NCBI RefSeq assembly: GCF_900101855.1
Contig: NZ_FMVC01000001.1
Coordinates: 647,965-711,964, forward strand
Direction of reading: 5' to 3'
DNA length: 64,000 nucleotides
From: Flavobacterium anhuiense
Lineage (GTDB): Bacteria > Bacteroidota > Bacteroidia > Flavobacteriales > Flavobacteriaceae
Below the pieces are notes generated by a model that saw only the letters and a program-made list of their open reading frames with translations, searched no databases and was not told the DNA's origin. A program made the position numbers and the translations under genes. Shown here one piece after another: positions 52,257-61,121 of this stretch; positions within the stretch are counted from its first letter, which is position 1, and every line of letters starts with the position of its first letter.

Positions 52257-54440
52257 ATGAGTAAGAAAATTAGAAAGCCGATAAAAAAAGAGAAAGATTT
52301 CTCTGGGAAAATCCTGAAGATTTTATCGCAAAACGCTAATAAGCCATTCAATTACAAACAGATAGGAGCAAAGCTAGAACTTGATGATACCAAAAGCAGA
52401 AATCAGATTATCAAAGATCTAAAGATTCTGGCAGCTCAGAAGAAAATCATAGAAACAGAACCTGGAAAATACTTAGTAAAAGCAATCAGCCAGGATTACT
52501 ACGAAGGAACGATAGATATGACGAGCAGAAAAACGGCATATTTTATTTGTGACGAGTTTGAAGAAGATGTTTTTATTCCGACCAATAATTTGAATCGTGC
52601 TTTAGATAAAGACAAAGTAAAAGTTTACGTTTATAACAGAAGAAAAGGAAAAAGACCTGAAGGTGAGGTAATTGAAGTTCTTGAAAGAGATAAAACAGAG
52701 TTTGTAGGTGTAATAGATATGCAGCCTAATTTTGCTTTTGTTTCTACTGCAAATCCTAAAATGTATACCGATATTTTTATTCCAAAGGATAAAATTGGTG
52801 AAGCCGAAAATGGAGATGTAGTTTTAGTGAAGATTGAAGATTGGCCAAAAAGAGCTGATAGTCCGTTTGGATCTGTAATTCGAGTTTTAGGAAAACCTGG
52901 AGAGCATAATACTGAAATTCATGCTATTTTGGCTGAATATGGTTTGCCAGCAGATTTTCCGGTAGAAGTAGAGGTTTTTGCACAAAAATTGGATACTTCT
53001 ATTCAGGAATCTGAGATTGCAAAACGTCGCGATATGCGTGATACGCTTACGTTTACGATAGATCCAAAAGATGCCAAGGATTTTGATGATGCCTTGTCTT
53101 TCAAAAAGTTAGAAAATGGAAACTTCGAAATTGGAATTCATATCGCCGATGTTTCGTATTATTTGGAAGAGGGAACCATCCTTGATGATGAAGCGTATCA
53201 AAGAGCCACTTCGGTTTATTTGGTAGATAGGGTAGTGCCAATGCTTCCAGAAGTATTGTCTAACTTTGCTTGTTCGCTTCGTCCGAATGAGGAGAAATAT
53301 ACGTTCTCAGCAATATTTGAAGTTTCTCCAACGGCGCAGGTTATCAGCCAATGGTTTGGAAGAACTGTAATTTATTCCGATCAGCGTTTTGCTTATGAAG
53401 AGGCTCAGCATATTATTGAAACAAAAGGAAATAATACAATTCCAATTGATGTTTCTATTACTGGAGAATCCTATGTGGTTTCAGATGAAATTGTTGAAGC
53501 AACTTTAAAACTAGATGAATTGGCTAAAATTTTGAGAAAGAAAAGAATGCAACAAGGCGCTATTTCTTTTGATAAAGTCGAAGTGAAATTTAATCTTAAC
53601 GAAGAAGGAGAACCAGAAGGAGTATATTTTAAAATATCAAAAGATGCCAATCATTTGATTGAAGAATTTATGCTTTTGGCTAATAGAAAAGTAGCAGAAT
53701 ACATTGGAAAACAGAAGAAAACCTTTGTTTACCGTATTCACGATGAACCAAATGAAGATAAACTGATTGCAATGCAAACTGTAATTGCTAAGTTTGGTTA
53801 TAAAATTGATTTTAGAACAAAAGGCGATATAGCAAAATCAATAAACGCTTTGATGGAAGAAGTAAACGGTAAGAAAGAACAAAATCTTATTGATACTCTT
53901 GCCATTAGAAGTATGAGTAAAGCCAAATATTCGACCGATAATATTGGACATTACGGTTTAGCTTTTGATTATTATAGCCATTTTACATCGCCAATTCGTC
54001 GTTATCCAGACGTAATGGTACACCGTTTGCTGCAATATTATTTGGATGGAGGTGCTTCTGTGGATGAAGAAGCTTACGAAACCAAATGTCTGCATTGTTC
54101 AAACATGGAAAACTTAGCAACAAATGCTGAGCGTGACAGTATCAAATACATGCAGGTTAAATACATGCAAGATCATCAGGAAGAAGAATTCCTTGGTGTT
54201 ATTTCTGGTGTGACCGAATGGGGAATTTATGTTGAAATCGTTTCTAACAAATGTGAAGGAATGGTAAGAATCAGAGAGATAAAAGAGGATTACTATACTT
54301 TTGACGAAAGGCAATATGCATTGGTTGGAGCAACTTCAAATCGTTTACTGCAGTTAGGAGACGAAATTTATGTGAAAGTTAAAAATGCCGACTTAGTGAA
54401 AAAACAATTGGATTTTCATTTTTTAAGACGAGCAGAATAA
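52257..54440 (+). CDS. rnr: Ribonuclease R
   Basis: A 727-residue 3'-5' exoribonuclease that degrades structured RNA. The domains in order are an N-terminal winged-helix region (about 15-75), OB/cold-shock domains (about 80-220), the RNB catalytic domain with TIDPKDAKDFDDALSF (metal-binding aspartates, about residue 272) and YSHFTSPIRRYPDVMVHRLLQ (about 575), and a C-terminal S1 domain (about 640-725). Its length is normal. It is followed 22 bases later by the DUF2807 gene and may be co-transcribed with it. Confidence 0.95.
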   Translation: MSKKIRKPIKKEKDFSGKILKILSQNANKPFNYKQIGAKLELDDTKSRNQIIKDLKILAAQKKIIETEPGKYLVKAISQDYYEGTIDMTSRKTAYFICDEFEEDVFIPTNNLNRALDKDKVKVYVYNRRKGKRPEGEVIEVLERDKTEFVGVIDMQPNFAFVSTANPKMYTDIFIPKDKIGEAENGDVVLVKIEDWPKRADSPFGSVIRVLGKPGEHNTEIHAILAEYGLPADFPVEVEVFAQKLDTSIQESEIAKRRDMRDTLTFTIDPKDAKDFDDALSFKKLENGNFEIGIHIADVSYYLEEGTILDDEAYQRATSVYLVDRVVPMLPEVLSNFACSLRPNEEKYTFSAIFEVSPTAQVISQWFGRTVIYSDQRFAYEEAQHIIETKGNNTIPIDVSITGESYVVSDEIVEATLKLDELAKILRKKRMQQGAISFDKVEVKFNLNEEGEPEGVYFKISKDANHLIEEFMLLANRKVAEYIGKQKKTFVYRIHDEPNEDKLIAMQTVIAKFGYKIDFRTKGDIAKSINALMEEVNGKKEQNLIDTLAIRSMSKAKYSTDNIGHYGLAFDYYSHFTSPIRRYPDVMVHRLLQYYLDGGASVDEEAYETKCLHCSNMENLATNAERDSIKYMQVKYMQDHQEEEFLGVISGVTEWGIYVEIVSNKCEGMVRIREIKEDYYTFDERQYALVGATSNRLLQLGDEIYVKVKNADLVKKQLDFHFLRRAE

Positions 54441-54462
54441 ATATTAATTTAAAAATAAAAGT

Positions 54463-55131
54463 ATGAAAAAGCTAATTATAGGAGCAGCAATTTTATTTGT
54501 ACAAATGTCTTTTGGTCAAGTTACCAAAGAGTTAGGTGATTTTGATACCGTGAAAGTATTTGATAAATTAAGTGTAAAACTAGTTCAAGGATCTGAAAAT
54601 AAAATTGTTATAAAAGGTACTAGAGAAGCAGAATTAGAAGCTGTGAACAAAAACGGTATTTTAAAGCTAAGAATGCCTTTTCCAAAATTGCTGTCAGGAA
54701 ATGATCTTGAAGTAACTTTGTATTACAAACACATCGAATTGATTGATGTTAATGAAGGAGCAGAAGTAAAAAGCAGTGAAGCTATAAAAGCAACTTCTTT
54801 TAAAGTTAGTGCTCAGGAAGGCGGTATTATTAACGTTGATTTGGATGTTGATAAGCTAAAAGTAAGCTCAGTTTCTGGAGGTAAAATTACATTAACAGGT
54901 AAAGCTGCCAACCAAGATGCAAGTTTAGGGGCAGGAGGATATTTACTAGCAAGTAAACTTAGCACGTCTCAAACTACTGTAAGCGTTTCTGCGGGCGGAA
55001 AAGCCGATGTGAATGCTTCAACCCTTGTAGATGCAAAAGTGAGCGCAGGAGGCTCTATTTACATTTATGGAAAACCAAAGCAAATAAACCAAAAAACAGT
55101 TTTTGGCGGTAAAATCGAAGAAGTAAAATAA
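54463..55131 (+). CDS. Exported DUF2807 (head-GIN) protein
   Basis: A 222-residue exported protein with a signal peptide (about 1-19, ending MSFGQ) and a repetitive beta-rich domain of the DUF2807 family, typical of Bacteroidota. The second half has Gly/Ser-rich repeats (SVSGGKITLTGKAANQDASL, SVSAGGKADVNASTLVDAKVSAGGSIYIYG) forming a right-handed beta-helix-like fold. It is probably an envelope or adhesive protein; no specific function is known. It lies 22 bases after rnr. Confidence 0.87.
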   Translation: MKKLIIGAAILFVQMSFGQVTKELGDFDTVKVFDKLSVKLVQGSENKIVIKGTREAELEAVNKNGILKLRMPFPKLLSGNDLEVTLYYKHIELIDVNEGAEVKSSEAIKATSFKVSAQEGGIINVDLDVDKLKVSSVSGGKITLTGKAANQDASLGAGGYLLASKLSTSQTTVSVSAGGKADVNASTLVDAKVSAGGSIYIYGKPKQINQKTVFGGKIEEVK

Positions 55132-55141
55132 CAAGTAGTAA

Positions 55142-55825
55142 TTGATGATTAACGATATTCTAGCGGGACTTCCTTGGGGACTTGTTCTTAGTTTTATGGT
55201 AGGTCCTGTATTTTTTGTTTTATTAGAAACCAGTATTACAAAAGGATTTAGAGCTGCACTTGTTTTTGATTTAGGGGTAGTATTGGGCGATATTTTCTTT
55301 ATTGCTATAGCTTATCTCGGAAGTTATAGATTGATTTCTAGTTTAAAAGACGATCCAGCACTTTTTATTTTTGGAGGAATAATTATGCTTACTTACGGTA
55401 TTATTTCGTTTGTAAAGCTAAAGAAAGAAGAAAAAATAAACGATGAAGAGATCGACCGTGATATTCTGAAAAGAAATTATGGCAGTTTGTTTGTAAAAGG
55501 TTTTTTATTGAACGTTATCAACATTGGTGTTCTTGGTTTTTGGCTTGCTGTAATTATTTCTGTTGGGCCAAAATTAGATATGCAGACTTCAAGAATGATG
55601 ACATTTTTTACTGCTGTAATCATCACTTACTTATTAATTGATTGTGCTAAGATTTTATTAGCCAAACAGTTAAAATCAAAAATGACTCCGAATAATATTC
55701 TTAAAATTAAAAAAGGAATTAGCGTTGTTTTAATGATTTTCGGATTTGCCTTAGTAATTCAAGGATGGTTTCCAAAAGAAAAAGAAATGGTTAAAAATGC
55801 TTTCGAAAGAATAGAAAAGAAGTAG
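55142..55825 (+). CDS. LysE family amino-acid exporter
   Basis: A 227-residue membrane protein with about six helices and the LysE/RhtB pattern at the start (LPWGLVLSFMVGPVFFVLLETSI). The helix containing GFWLAVIISVGP (about 133-145) is also characteristic. These transporters export basic or neutral amino acids. It starts 10 bases after the DUF2807 gene, which suggests a three-gene transcript with rnr, and ends at a strong terminator. Confidence 0.88.
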   Translation: MMINDILAGLPWGLVLSFMVGPVFFVLLETSITKGFRAALVFDLGVVLGDIFFIAIAYLGSYRLISSLKDDPALFIFGGIIMLTYGIISFVKLKKEEKINDEEIDRDILKRNYGSLFVKGFLLNVINIGVLGFWLAVIISVGPKLDMQTSRMMTFFTAVIITYLLIDCAKILLAKQLKSKMTPNNILKIKKGISVVLMIFGFALVIQGWFPKEKEMVKNAFERIEKK

Positions 55826-55847
55826 TTGTTAATAACTCAAAACTATA

Positions 55848-55880
55848 AATTAAACCTCTGAATTTCAGAGGTTTTTTTGT
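55848..55880 (+). terminator. Terminator after the LysE gene
   Basis: The stem AAACCTCTGAA/TTCAGAGGTTT (55852-55874) is followed by a T-run 23 bases after the stop codon. Confidence 0.85.
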
Positions 55881-55941
55881 GTTTATAACTGTTAGTTTTG
55901 AACTTTGTCAAGGTTTCAAACTTTGACAAGGTTGACAAAGT

Positions 55942-56046
55942 TTGTCATTTCGACGTAAGGAGAAATCTTCACGAGAAGCTCTACAAAGATTGGACAAATT
56001 GTTGCGGAGTTACTTGTGAAGATTTCTCCTTACGTCGAAATGACAA
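55942..56046. repeat. Inverted pair of dispersed repeat family A
   Basis: One copy (55942-55991, minus orientation, TTTGTCATTTCGACG at its start) faces a partial copy (about 56005-56046, GAAGATTTCTCCTTACGTCG). Together they form a long hairpin. The same element occurs once at 404-453. Confidence 0.8.
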
Positions 56047-56074
56047 GATTGTGGTAAAATTACGCATAAAAAAA

Positions 56075-56123
56075 AGAGGCACATTTCTGTATCTCTTTTT
56101 GAGAAATCGTTCGGATTCGAACC
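56075..56123 (-). pseudogene. Fragment resembling the 3' end of tRNA-Cys with its terminator
   Basis: GAGAAATCGTTCGGATTCGAACC (56101-56123 as plus-strand reading, shown in pieces GAGAAATCGTT and CGGATTCGAACC) matches the T-arm and acceptor end of the tRNA-Cys at 56192-56214 in 20 of 23 positions. It is followed on the minus strand by a hairpin and T-run (about 56068-56100), in the same order as the tRNA gene. The 5' part of a tRNA is missing. Confidence 0.6.
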
Positions 56124-56159
56124 AATATATTTAATTAATTTTTTCTAAAAATTAGACAT

Positions 56160-56191
56160 AAAAAAAACCTTCAAATTGCTTTGAAGGTTTT
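56160..56191 (-). terminator. Terminator of tRNA-Cys
   Basis: A perfect 12-base stem (AAAACCTTCAAA/TTTGAAGGTTTT, 56164-56191) lies directly after the tRNA 3' end and is followed by a T-run on the minus strand. Confidence 0.85.
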
Positions 56192-56192
56192 G

Positions 56193-56263
56193 AGGCATCG
56201 TCCGGATTCGAACCGGAGTAGGAGCTTTTGCAGAGCCCAGCCTAGCCGCTCGGCCACGACGCC
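56193..56263 (-). tRNA. tRNA-Cys (anticodon GCA)
   Basis: A 71-base cloverleaf on the minus strand. The acceptor stem GGCGTCG pairs with CGATGCC (one G-T), the anticodon stem GGGCT/AGCTC encloses the loop CTGCAAA with anticodon GCA, and the T-arm CCGGTTCGAATCCGG is canonical. The discriminator base is U, as expected for cysteine tRNAs, and CCA is not encoded. A terminator follows immediately. Confidence 0.95.
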
Positions 56264-56357
56264 ATTACTTGAACGGTTGGCAAAAGTAACTAAAATCTTT
56301 AAATTTCAAAAGTTTCATAGTAACTATTTTAAAATTTTAGGATTTTAATTTTAAACA

Positions 56358-56717
56358 TTACTTTCTAATTTCCGTCATTTTTATAGTAACTGACTCAACA
56401 TCACCACCAATAGGCGGATTAATTTTAGAAACCCAAACTGTTGTTTTTTCTACAGTTTCTATCTCTGCCAGCACACGAATATTGATTCTTTTGGCTACAT
56501 GTTCTAATAAATGCGAACGAATTGCCATTTCTTCCGTCACAATTTTGTTCAAATGTACATAGTCAACAGTGTCTAAAAGATGATCTGTTTCTGCTGATTT
56601 CTGTAAATTGGTTTTAATTTTTAAATCTACTGTGTAATCAGATCCAATTTTTCCTTCTTCAATTAAACATCCGTGATAAGAAAAAGTACGGATATTTTTC
56701 AGTTTTATAACTCCCAT
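56358..56717 (-). CDS. folB: Dihydroneopterin aldolase
   Basis: A 119-residue FolB-type enzyme of folate synthesis, which splits dihydroneopterin to 6-hydroxymethyl-dihydropterin and glycolaldehyde. The start (IKLKNIRTFSYHGCLIEEGK) and KLNPPIGGDVESVTIKM-like end (KINPPIGGDVESVTI) are typical, as is the catalytic-Lys region. Its length is normal. It is transcribed alone, divergent from glnS and downstream of a short repeat (ACCTGAAACCTGAAACC). Confidence 0.92.
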   Translation of the reverse strand: MGVIKLKNIRTFSYHGCLIEEGKIGSDYTVDLKIKTNLQKSAETDHLLDTVDYVHLNKIVTEEMAIRSHLLEHVAKRINIRVLAEIETVEKTTVWVSKINPPIGGDVESVTIKMTEIRK

Positions 56718-56797
56718 TTTTATGTTGTTTCACGTTTAAAGTTACAGGTTTTGCGCTAGTTAAATAACTTTAAACCTGAAACCTGAAACCTTTTTTT

Positions 56798-56805
56798 TAT
56801 CTTTG
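56798..56805 (+). promoter_or_regulatory. -7 promoter element (TATCTTTG) of glnS
   Basis: An exact TAnnTTTG match about 20 bases before the glnS start codon. Confidence 0.5.
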
Positions 56806-56824
56806 CTAAAATTACTATAAAATA

Positions 56825-58942
56825 ATGGCATCAGAAGAGAAATCACTCAATTTTATTGAACAAATCATAGAGGAAGACGTAAAATCAGGTCTTTCAAATA
56901 CTAAACTTCGCTTTCGTTTTCCACCAGAACCTAATGGTTATTTACACATTGGGCACGCGAGTTCTATTGCGTTAAATTTTGGTTTAGGAATTGATTATCA
57001 ATCTCCTGTGAATTTACGTTTTGATGATACAAACCCTGAAAAAGAAGAACAGGAATTTGTTGATGCTATTAAAAAAGATGTAGAATGGCTAGGTTACAAA
57101 TGGGCTGAAGAATGTTATGCATCTGATTATTTCCAACAATTATACGATTGGGCAGTTTTATTAATTAAAAAAGATAAAGCGTATGTTGACAGTCAATCTT
57201 CAGAAGAAATGGCGATCCAAAAAGGAACTCCAACAACTCCAGGAACTGACAGCCCATACAGAAATCGTTCTGTTGAAGAAAACCTAGATTTATTCGAGAG
57301 AATGAAAAATGGTGAATTTGAGGCTGGTACACATATTCTTCGTGCAAAAATTGACATGAAATCAACCAACATGTTAATGCGTGATCCAATTATGTACAGA
57401 ATTTTACACAAACATCACCACAGAACTGGAGATGCTTGGAAAATCTATCCAATGTACGATTGGGCACACGGACAAAGTGATTATTTAGAGCAAATTTCTC
57501 ACTCATTTTGTACACTTGAATTTTTGCCTCACCGTGAATTATACGATTGGTTTTTAGATCAAATTTTTGATGAAAATAAACTGCGTCCAAAACAAAGAGA
57601 GTTTGCAAGACGTAACTTATCACACACTGTTGTTAGTAAAAGAAAATTACAGCAACTAGTTAAAGAAAAGCATGTTAACGGCTGGGATGATCCAAGAATG
57701 TCAACTATTTCTGGATTAAGAAGACGTGGTTATACAGCTGCTTCTTTACGTAATTTTGCTAATACAATTGGTATTGCAAAACGTGATAATTTAATAAATG
57801 TATCGGTTTTAGAATTCTGTATTCGTGAAGATTTGAATAAAATTGCACCTCGTGTAATGGCTGTTTTAGATCCTGTAAAATTGGTAATTACCAATTATCC
57901 AGAAGGAAAAGAGGAGTGGTTGGAAGCTGAAAATAACCAGGAAGATGAAAATGCAGGTTTCAGAAAAGTGCCTTTTTCTCGTAATCTATACATTGAAAGA
58001 GAAGACTTTTTAGAAGAAGCTCCTGCTAAATTTTTTCGTTTGACTTTAGGAAAAGAAGTTCGTCTTAAAAATGCATATATCATTAAAGGTGAATCTGTTA
58101 TAAAAGATGAAAACGGAAATATAACAGAAATTCATGTTACTTATGATACTGATTCTTTAAGCGGAAGCGGAACAGAAGCAAGCCAAAGAAAAGTATCTGG
58201 AACATTACATTGGGTTTCAATCAAACATGCATTGGAAGCAGAAGTTCGTTTGTACGATCGTTTGTTTACAGATGAAGCTCCAGACAGTTATAAAGAGAAA
58301 AATTTCTTAGATTTTGTGAATCCAAATTCGTTAGAAATTGTAACTGGATATGTTGAACCAAGTTTATCAACAGCTCAAAATGAAGATAAATTCCAGTTTC
58401 AACGTTTAGGATATTTTACTGTTGATAAAGATTCAACTCCTTCAAAATTAGTATTTAACAAGACTGTTGGATTGAAAGATGCTTGGGAAGAAAAGGGTAA
58501 AAAGGAAGAAAACAGCATAAATAACTCTTTAAAAGAAATCAACAAATATTTTAAAGTTGAAACTAAAGCTGAAAGAATTGCAATTGAAAGTGCGATAGGC
58601 GATAATATCAAAAACATCTCTAGTTTTTCTCTTTTACAAAATTCTTTGAAGAAAAATATCAACAATAATAAGGCTTCGCTGTTGTTTTCTCAGTTTATTT
58701 TGAAATATTCAAACTGGAAATCAACAGATTTTGAAGAAGAAGATATTAAGAAATTATATTCAATGTCTTTAAAAAGTGAATCGACTTATGTAAGATCAAA
58801 AGCACTTTTAAATTTAAGAGATATTGAAAATGAAGATTTGAGAAATCAATTTTCTGACGAAATTTTAAAATTATATTCAAATCCACCAAAAAATGCTTCT
58901 GAAAGAGAAATTGAAATTCTTTCTGAAATGGTGAAGAAATAA
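56825..58942 (+). CDS. glnS: Glutamine-tRNA ligase with C-terminal extension
   Basis: A 705-residue class I aminoacyl-tRNA synthetase charging tRNA-Gln. The HIGH motif is in PEPNGYLHIGHAS (about residues 40-50), the KMSKS-like motif is VVSKRKL (about 270), and the anticodon-binding beta-barrels run to about residue 555 (FQRLGYFTVDKDSTPSKLVF). A further stretch of about 145 residues (about 560-705) is Lys/Asn/Glu-rich and helical; it has no counterpart in the 554-residue E. coli enzyme. Some bacteria carry a YqeY-like domain here, but the sequence does not resemble it clearly. It has its own promoter and terminator. Confidence 0.95.
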   Translation: MASEEKSLNFIEQIIEEDVKSGLSNTKLRFRFPPEPNGYLHIGHASSIALNFGLGIDYQSPVNLRFDDTNPEKEEQEFVDAIKKDVEWLGYKWAEECYASDYFQQLYDWAVLLIKKDKAYVDSQSSEEMAIQKGTPTTPGTDSPYRNRSVEENLDLFERMKNGEFEAGTHILRAKIDMKSTNMLMRDPIMYRILHKHHHRTGDAWKIYPMYDWAHGQSDYLEQISHSFCTLEFLPHRELYDWFLDQIFDENKLRPKQREFARRNLSHTVVSKRKLQQLVKEKHVNGWDDPRMSTISGLRRRGYTAASLRNFANTIGIAKRDNLINVSVLEFCIREDLNKIAPRVMAVLDPVKLVITNYPEGKEEWLEAENNQEDENAGFRKVPFSRNLYIEREDFLEEAPAKFFRLTLGKEVRLKNAYIIKGESVIKDENGNITEIHVTYDTDSLSGSGTEASQRKVSGTLHWVSIKHALEAEVRLYDRLFTDEAPDSYKEKNFLDFVNPNSLEIVTGYVEPSLSTAQNEDKFQFQRLGYFTVDKDSTPSKLVFNKTVGLKDAWEEKGKKEENSINNSLKEINKYFKVETKAERIAIESAIGDNIKNISSFSLLQNSLKKNINNNKASLLFSQFILKYSNWKSTDFEEEDIKKLYSMSLKSESTYVRSKALLNLRDIENEDLRNQFSDEILKLYSNPPKNASEREIEILSEMVKK

Positions 58943-58955
58943 TATCAAGTAAATT

Positions 58956-58990
58956 TATGAAAAGCGCTTTTATAAGCGCTTTTTTTTATT
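58956..58990 (+). terminator. Terminator of glnS
   Basis: The stem AAAAGCGCTT/AAGCGCTTTT (58960-58983) is followed by a T-run 17 bases after the stop codon. Confidence 0.88.
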
Positions 58991-60145
58991 ATAGAGAATA
59001 GCTATTGAAAATAGTAATTTTATAATTTTTATAAATTAAAAATGACTTTTATAAATTGATTTTAAAAGAAAATAAAAAAATGTCGGATAAGGAATTCATT
59101 TTTTTAATTTTCGTATTGCTAGAAGCTTTATTTTGATTCTTGTCTTTTTAGCTCCTAATTTTTCGCATCAAACTTAATAATATAGTTTTAATTGATATTA
59201 TTTATGTATTTAATTATATGTATTTATTATTTATAAAATCTATTATTTTTATAATTTTAATTTATTTTTTAGATTAAAAATGACTTTCATAAATTGTCTT
59301 TAAGCTAGCATAAAAAATAGTTGAATAGAGAAGACCTTTTTTTGTTTTTCATCCCTTAAAATTCTTTATTTTAATTTTTTTGTTTTTCAGTTCTAGTTTT
59401 TTTCTCAAAAAACTGAAATTAAAGTTTTTTCCTATTTTTTAAGTTTTTAAATTCAATTTTTGTAATTATAAGTTTTGATTATTATTATAACTAAAAATTT
59501 AGATTATAATTATTATTTGTAAAACTGACTATAGAAGTTAAAACTATAGTTTTTTGTTATTTTTTAAGTCTTTGATAATTATAAATTTTTATTATTTTTT
59601 TTTAAAATTTTTAGTTTTTAATTATTATTTATAAAAGTGATGTTAAATATAAAAATAATAGTTTTTATAAATTGATTTTAACCTTTATAAATTGATTTTA
59701 AGACGTTTTTTAAAGTGATTTGATAGATATCTCATTTTTTGAATTATTGTTTATCTAAAGCCTTTATTTTAATTTTTACTGTTATTTTAGTCAGTTTAAC
59801 GGCTTGTTAACACACAATTGTTTATAAAGTTGCTATTTTTAACTCAATACCAAAAGTCAGAGATGATTTTTGTAAAAAATTAAAATTTGCCGTAAAGAAT
59901 CTAAGTTGAAAATGTATTGTTTTTAGAAACTCGTAATTTTTATGACAATGGATTTTCAAAACTGATTTCCCAAAAAGACAATTTTATGTTCTCATTTTTA
60001 TTATGATGCAATTTTGATAATATTTCCCGTAAAAGATATTTTTCAAATTATATTGTAATAACAAAATTCCATAATGTTGAATTTGAGTGAAAGTTTAGTT
60101 TTTAAATTTCAATTCTGACAATTTTTAATTTAAATCTAATTTATC
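58991..60145. other. Long extremely A+T-rich gene-free region
   Basis: No convincing reading frame or RNA gene is visible on either strand. The stretch is dominated by T and A runs. It contains repeated words: ATTAAAAATGACTTTTATAAATTG at about 59035, a near copy at about 59273 (with CATAAATTGTC), and TTTATAAATTGATTTTAA twice in tandem at about 59663-59701. It may be a decayed region, a nucleoid-protein-bound segment, or an unrecognised regulatory zone. Confidence 0.6.
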
Positions 60146-60625
60146 ATGAAAATTTTATATTTCGCAGTAGCACTATTATTTGCAAACGTAGCAATTTCAC
60201 AAACACATCAAATTACAAAACACAATGGAGAACAGCTTGATGTAAATTTTATTAAAAATGAAAATGGTTTTGTTTATTATTCTTTAAATGGAAGTTCTGA
60301 AGAAATCAAAATTAGCAAACATGCTGTTTCATCAATTACAAATAAGCAAACAAAACAAACTCAGAAAATTTCTGATAAAATAGTAGTTGATTCTAAAGAC
60401 GATTACAAAATGGTAACTGTTCTTCCACAAGAAAAAACAATAGGGCTTAAACAGGCAGCTAGTTTTACAGGAGTCTCAACAAGGACAAAAGGTGAACCGC
60501 CAATTGCAAATCAGAAACAGACTGCTATGAGAATCAAATCTAAATCGGCTTCAAATGGTTATCCTTTTGTTAGCATCGTCGAAAAAGCAGATGGTAAGTA
60601 CGAAGCTGTGGCTTATGTGTATTAA
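60146..60625 (+). CDS. Exported hypothetical protein
   Basis: A 159-residue protein with a clear signal peptide (about 1-19, ending VAISQ) and a basic, beta-rich mature part. Segments such as ITKHNGEQLDVNFIKNENGF and ASNGYPFVSIVEKADGKYE are not recognised. It is probably periplasmic or surface exposed. It follows the long A+T-rich gap and precedes the YtxH cassette by about 90 bases. Confidence 0.7.
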   Translation: MKILYFAVALLFANVAISQTHQITKHNGEQLDVNFIKNENGFVYYSLNGSSEEIKISKHAVSSITNKQTKQTQKISDKIVVDSKDDYKMVTVLPQEKTIGLKQAASFTGVSTRTKGEPPIANQKQTAMRIKSKSASNGYPFVSIVEKADGKYEAVAYVY

Positions 60626-60718
60626 TAAGATTGTTAATTTTTTGTAAATTACAAATAATCAAAGTTTTATCATTTTAAAAAAGAGTATCTTTATTAATAA
60701 TTTTAAATTGTAACTACC

Positions 60719-61045
60719 ATGTCTAAGAATTTAAATACAGCAGCAGCAATTTTAGCTGCAGCAGCTGCAGGAGCGGCGATCGGAATTTTATTTGCACCTG
60801 ATAAAGGATCTAAAACTCGAGCAAAAATTAAAGAAGGTTTAGATGATGCAAGACATAATTTGAAAGATTCTTTTGATGCAAGTTCAGAAGTTTTACGTGA
60901 AAAGTTTGCTCACGCAAAGAAAAACTTAGACGGAACGTATGAAGATTTACTTTCGAATATGAGTTACAAAACAGAAGAAGTGATCACTTTTTTAGAAAGT
61001 AAACTTGCTGAACTAAAAGCACATAACGCTAAACTTCAGAAATAA
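60719..61045 (+). CDS. YtxH-domain protein
   Basis: A 108-residue protein with an N-terminal Ala/Gly-rich membrane helix (AAAILAAAAAGAAIGILFAP), the KGSKTRAKI motif, and a long amphipathic helical tail. This matches the YtxH/gas-vesicle-protein family, members of which are stress-induced in many bacteria. It opens a small cassette with the holin-like and DUF6327 genes; a hairpin lies between it and the next gene. Confidence 0.85.
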   Translation: MSKNLNTAAAILAAAAAGAAIGILFAPDKGSKTRAKIKEGLDDARHNLKDSFDASSEVLREKFAHAKKNLDGTYEDLLSNMSYKTEEVITFLESKLAELKAHNAKLQK

Positions 61046-61100
61046 TATTTTTATAAAGCACATTACTAGCTTATTTTTATAAGACAGTTTTGTGCTTTTT
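61046..61100 (+). terminator. Hairpin between YtxH and the holin-like gene
   Basis: AAAGCACA pairs with TGTGCTTT and encloses a second stem (CTTAT/ATAAG, about 61073-61084). A T-run follows, so it is a terminator or attenuator within the cassette. Confidence 0.65.
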
Positions 61101-61121
61101 TATTAAAAAAAAATAGAATTT

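Noticed and set aside
55898..56134. Open frame of 78 codons on the plus strand
   Set aside because: It runs through the inverted pair of dispersed repeats and the tRNA fragment, so it is a by-product of repeat sequence.
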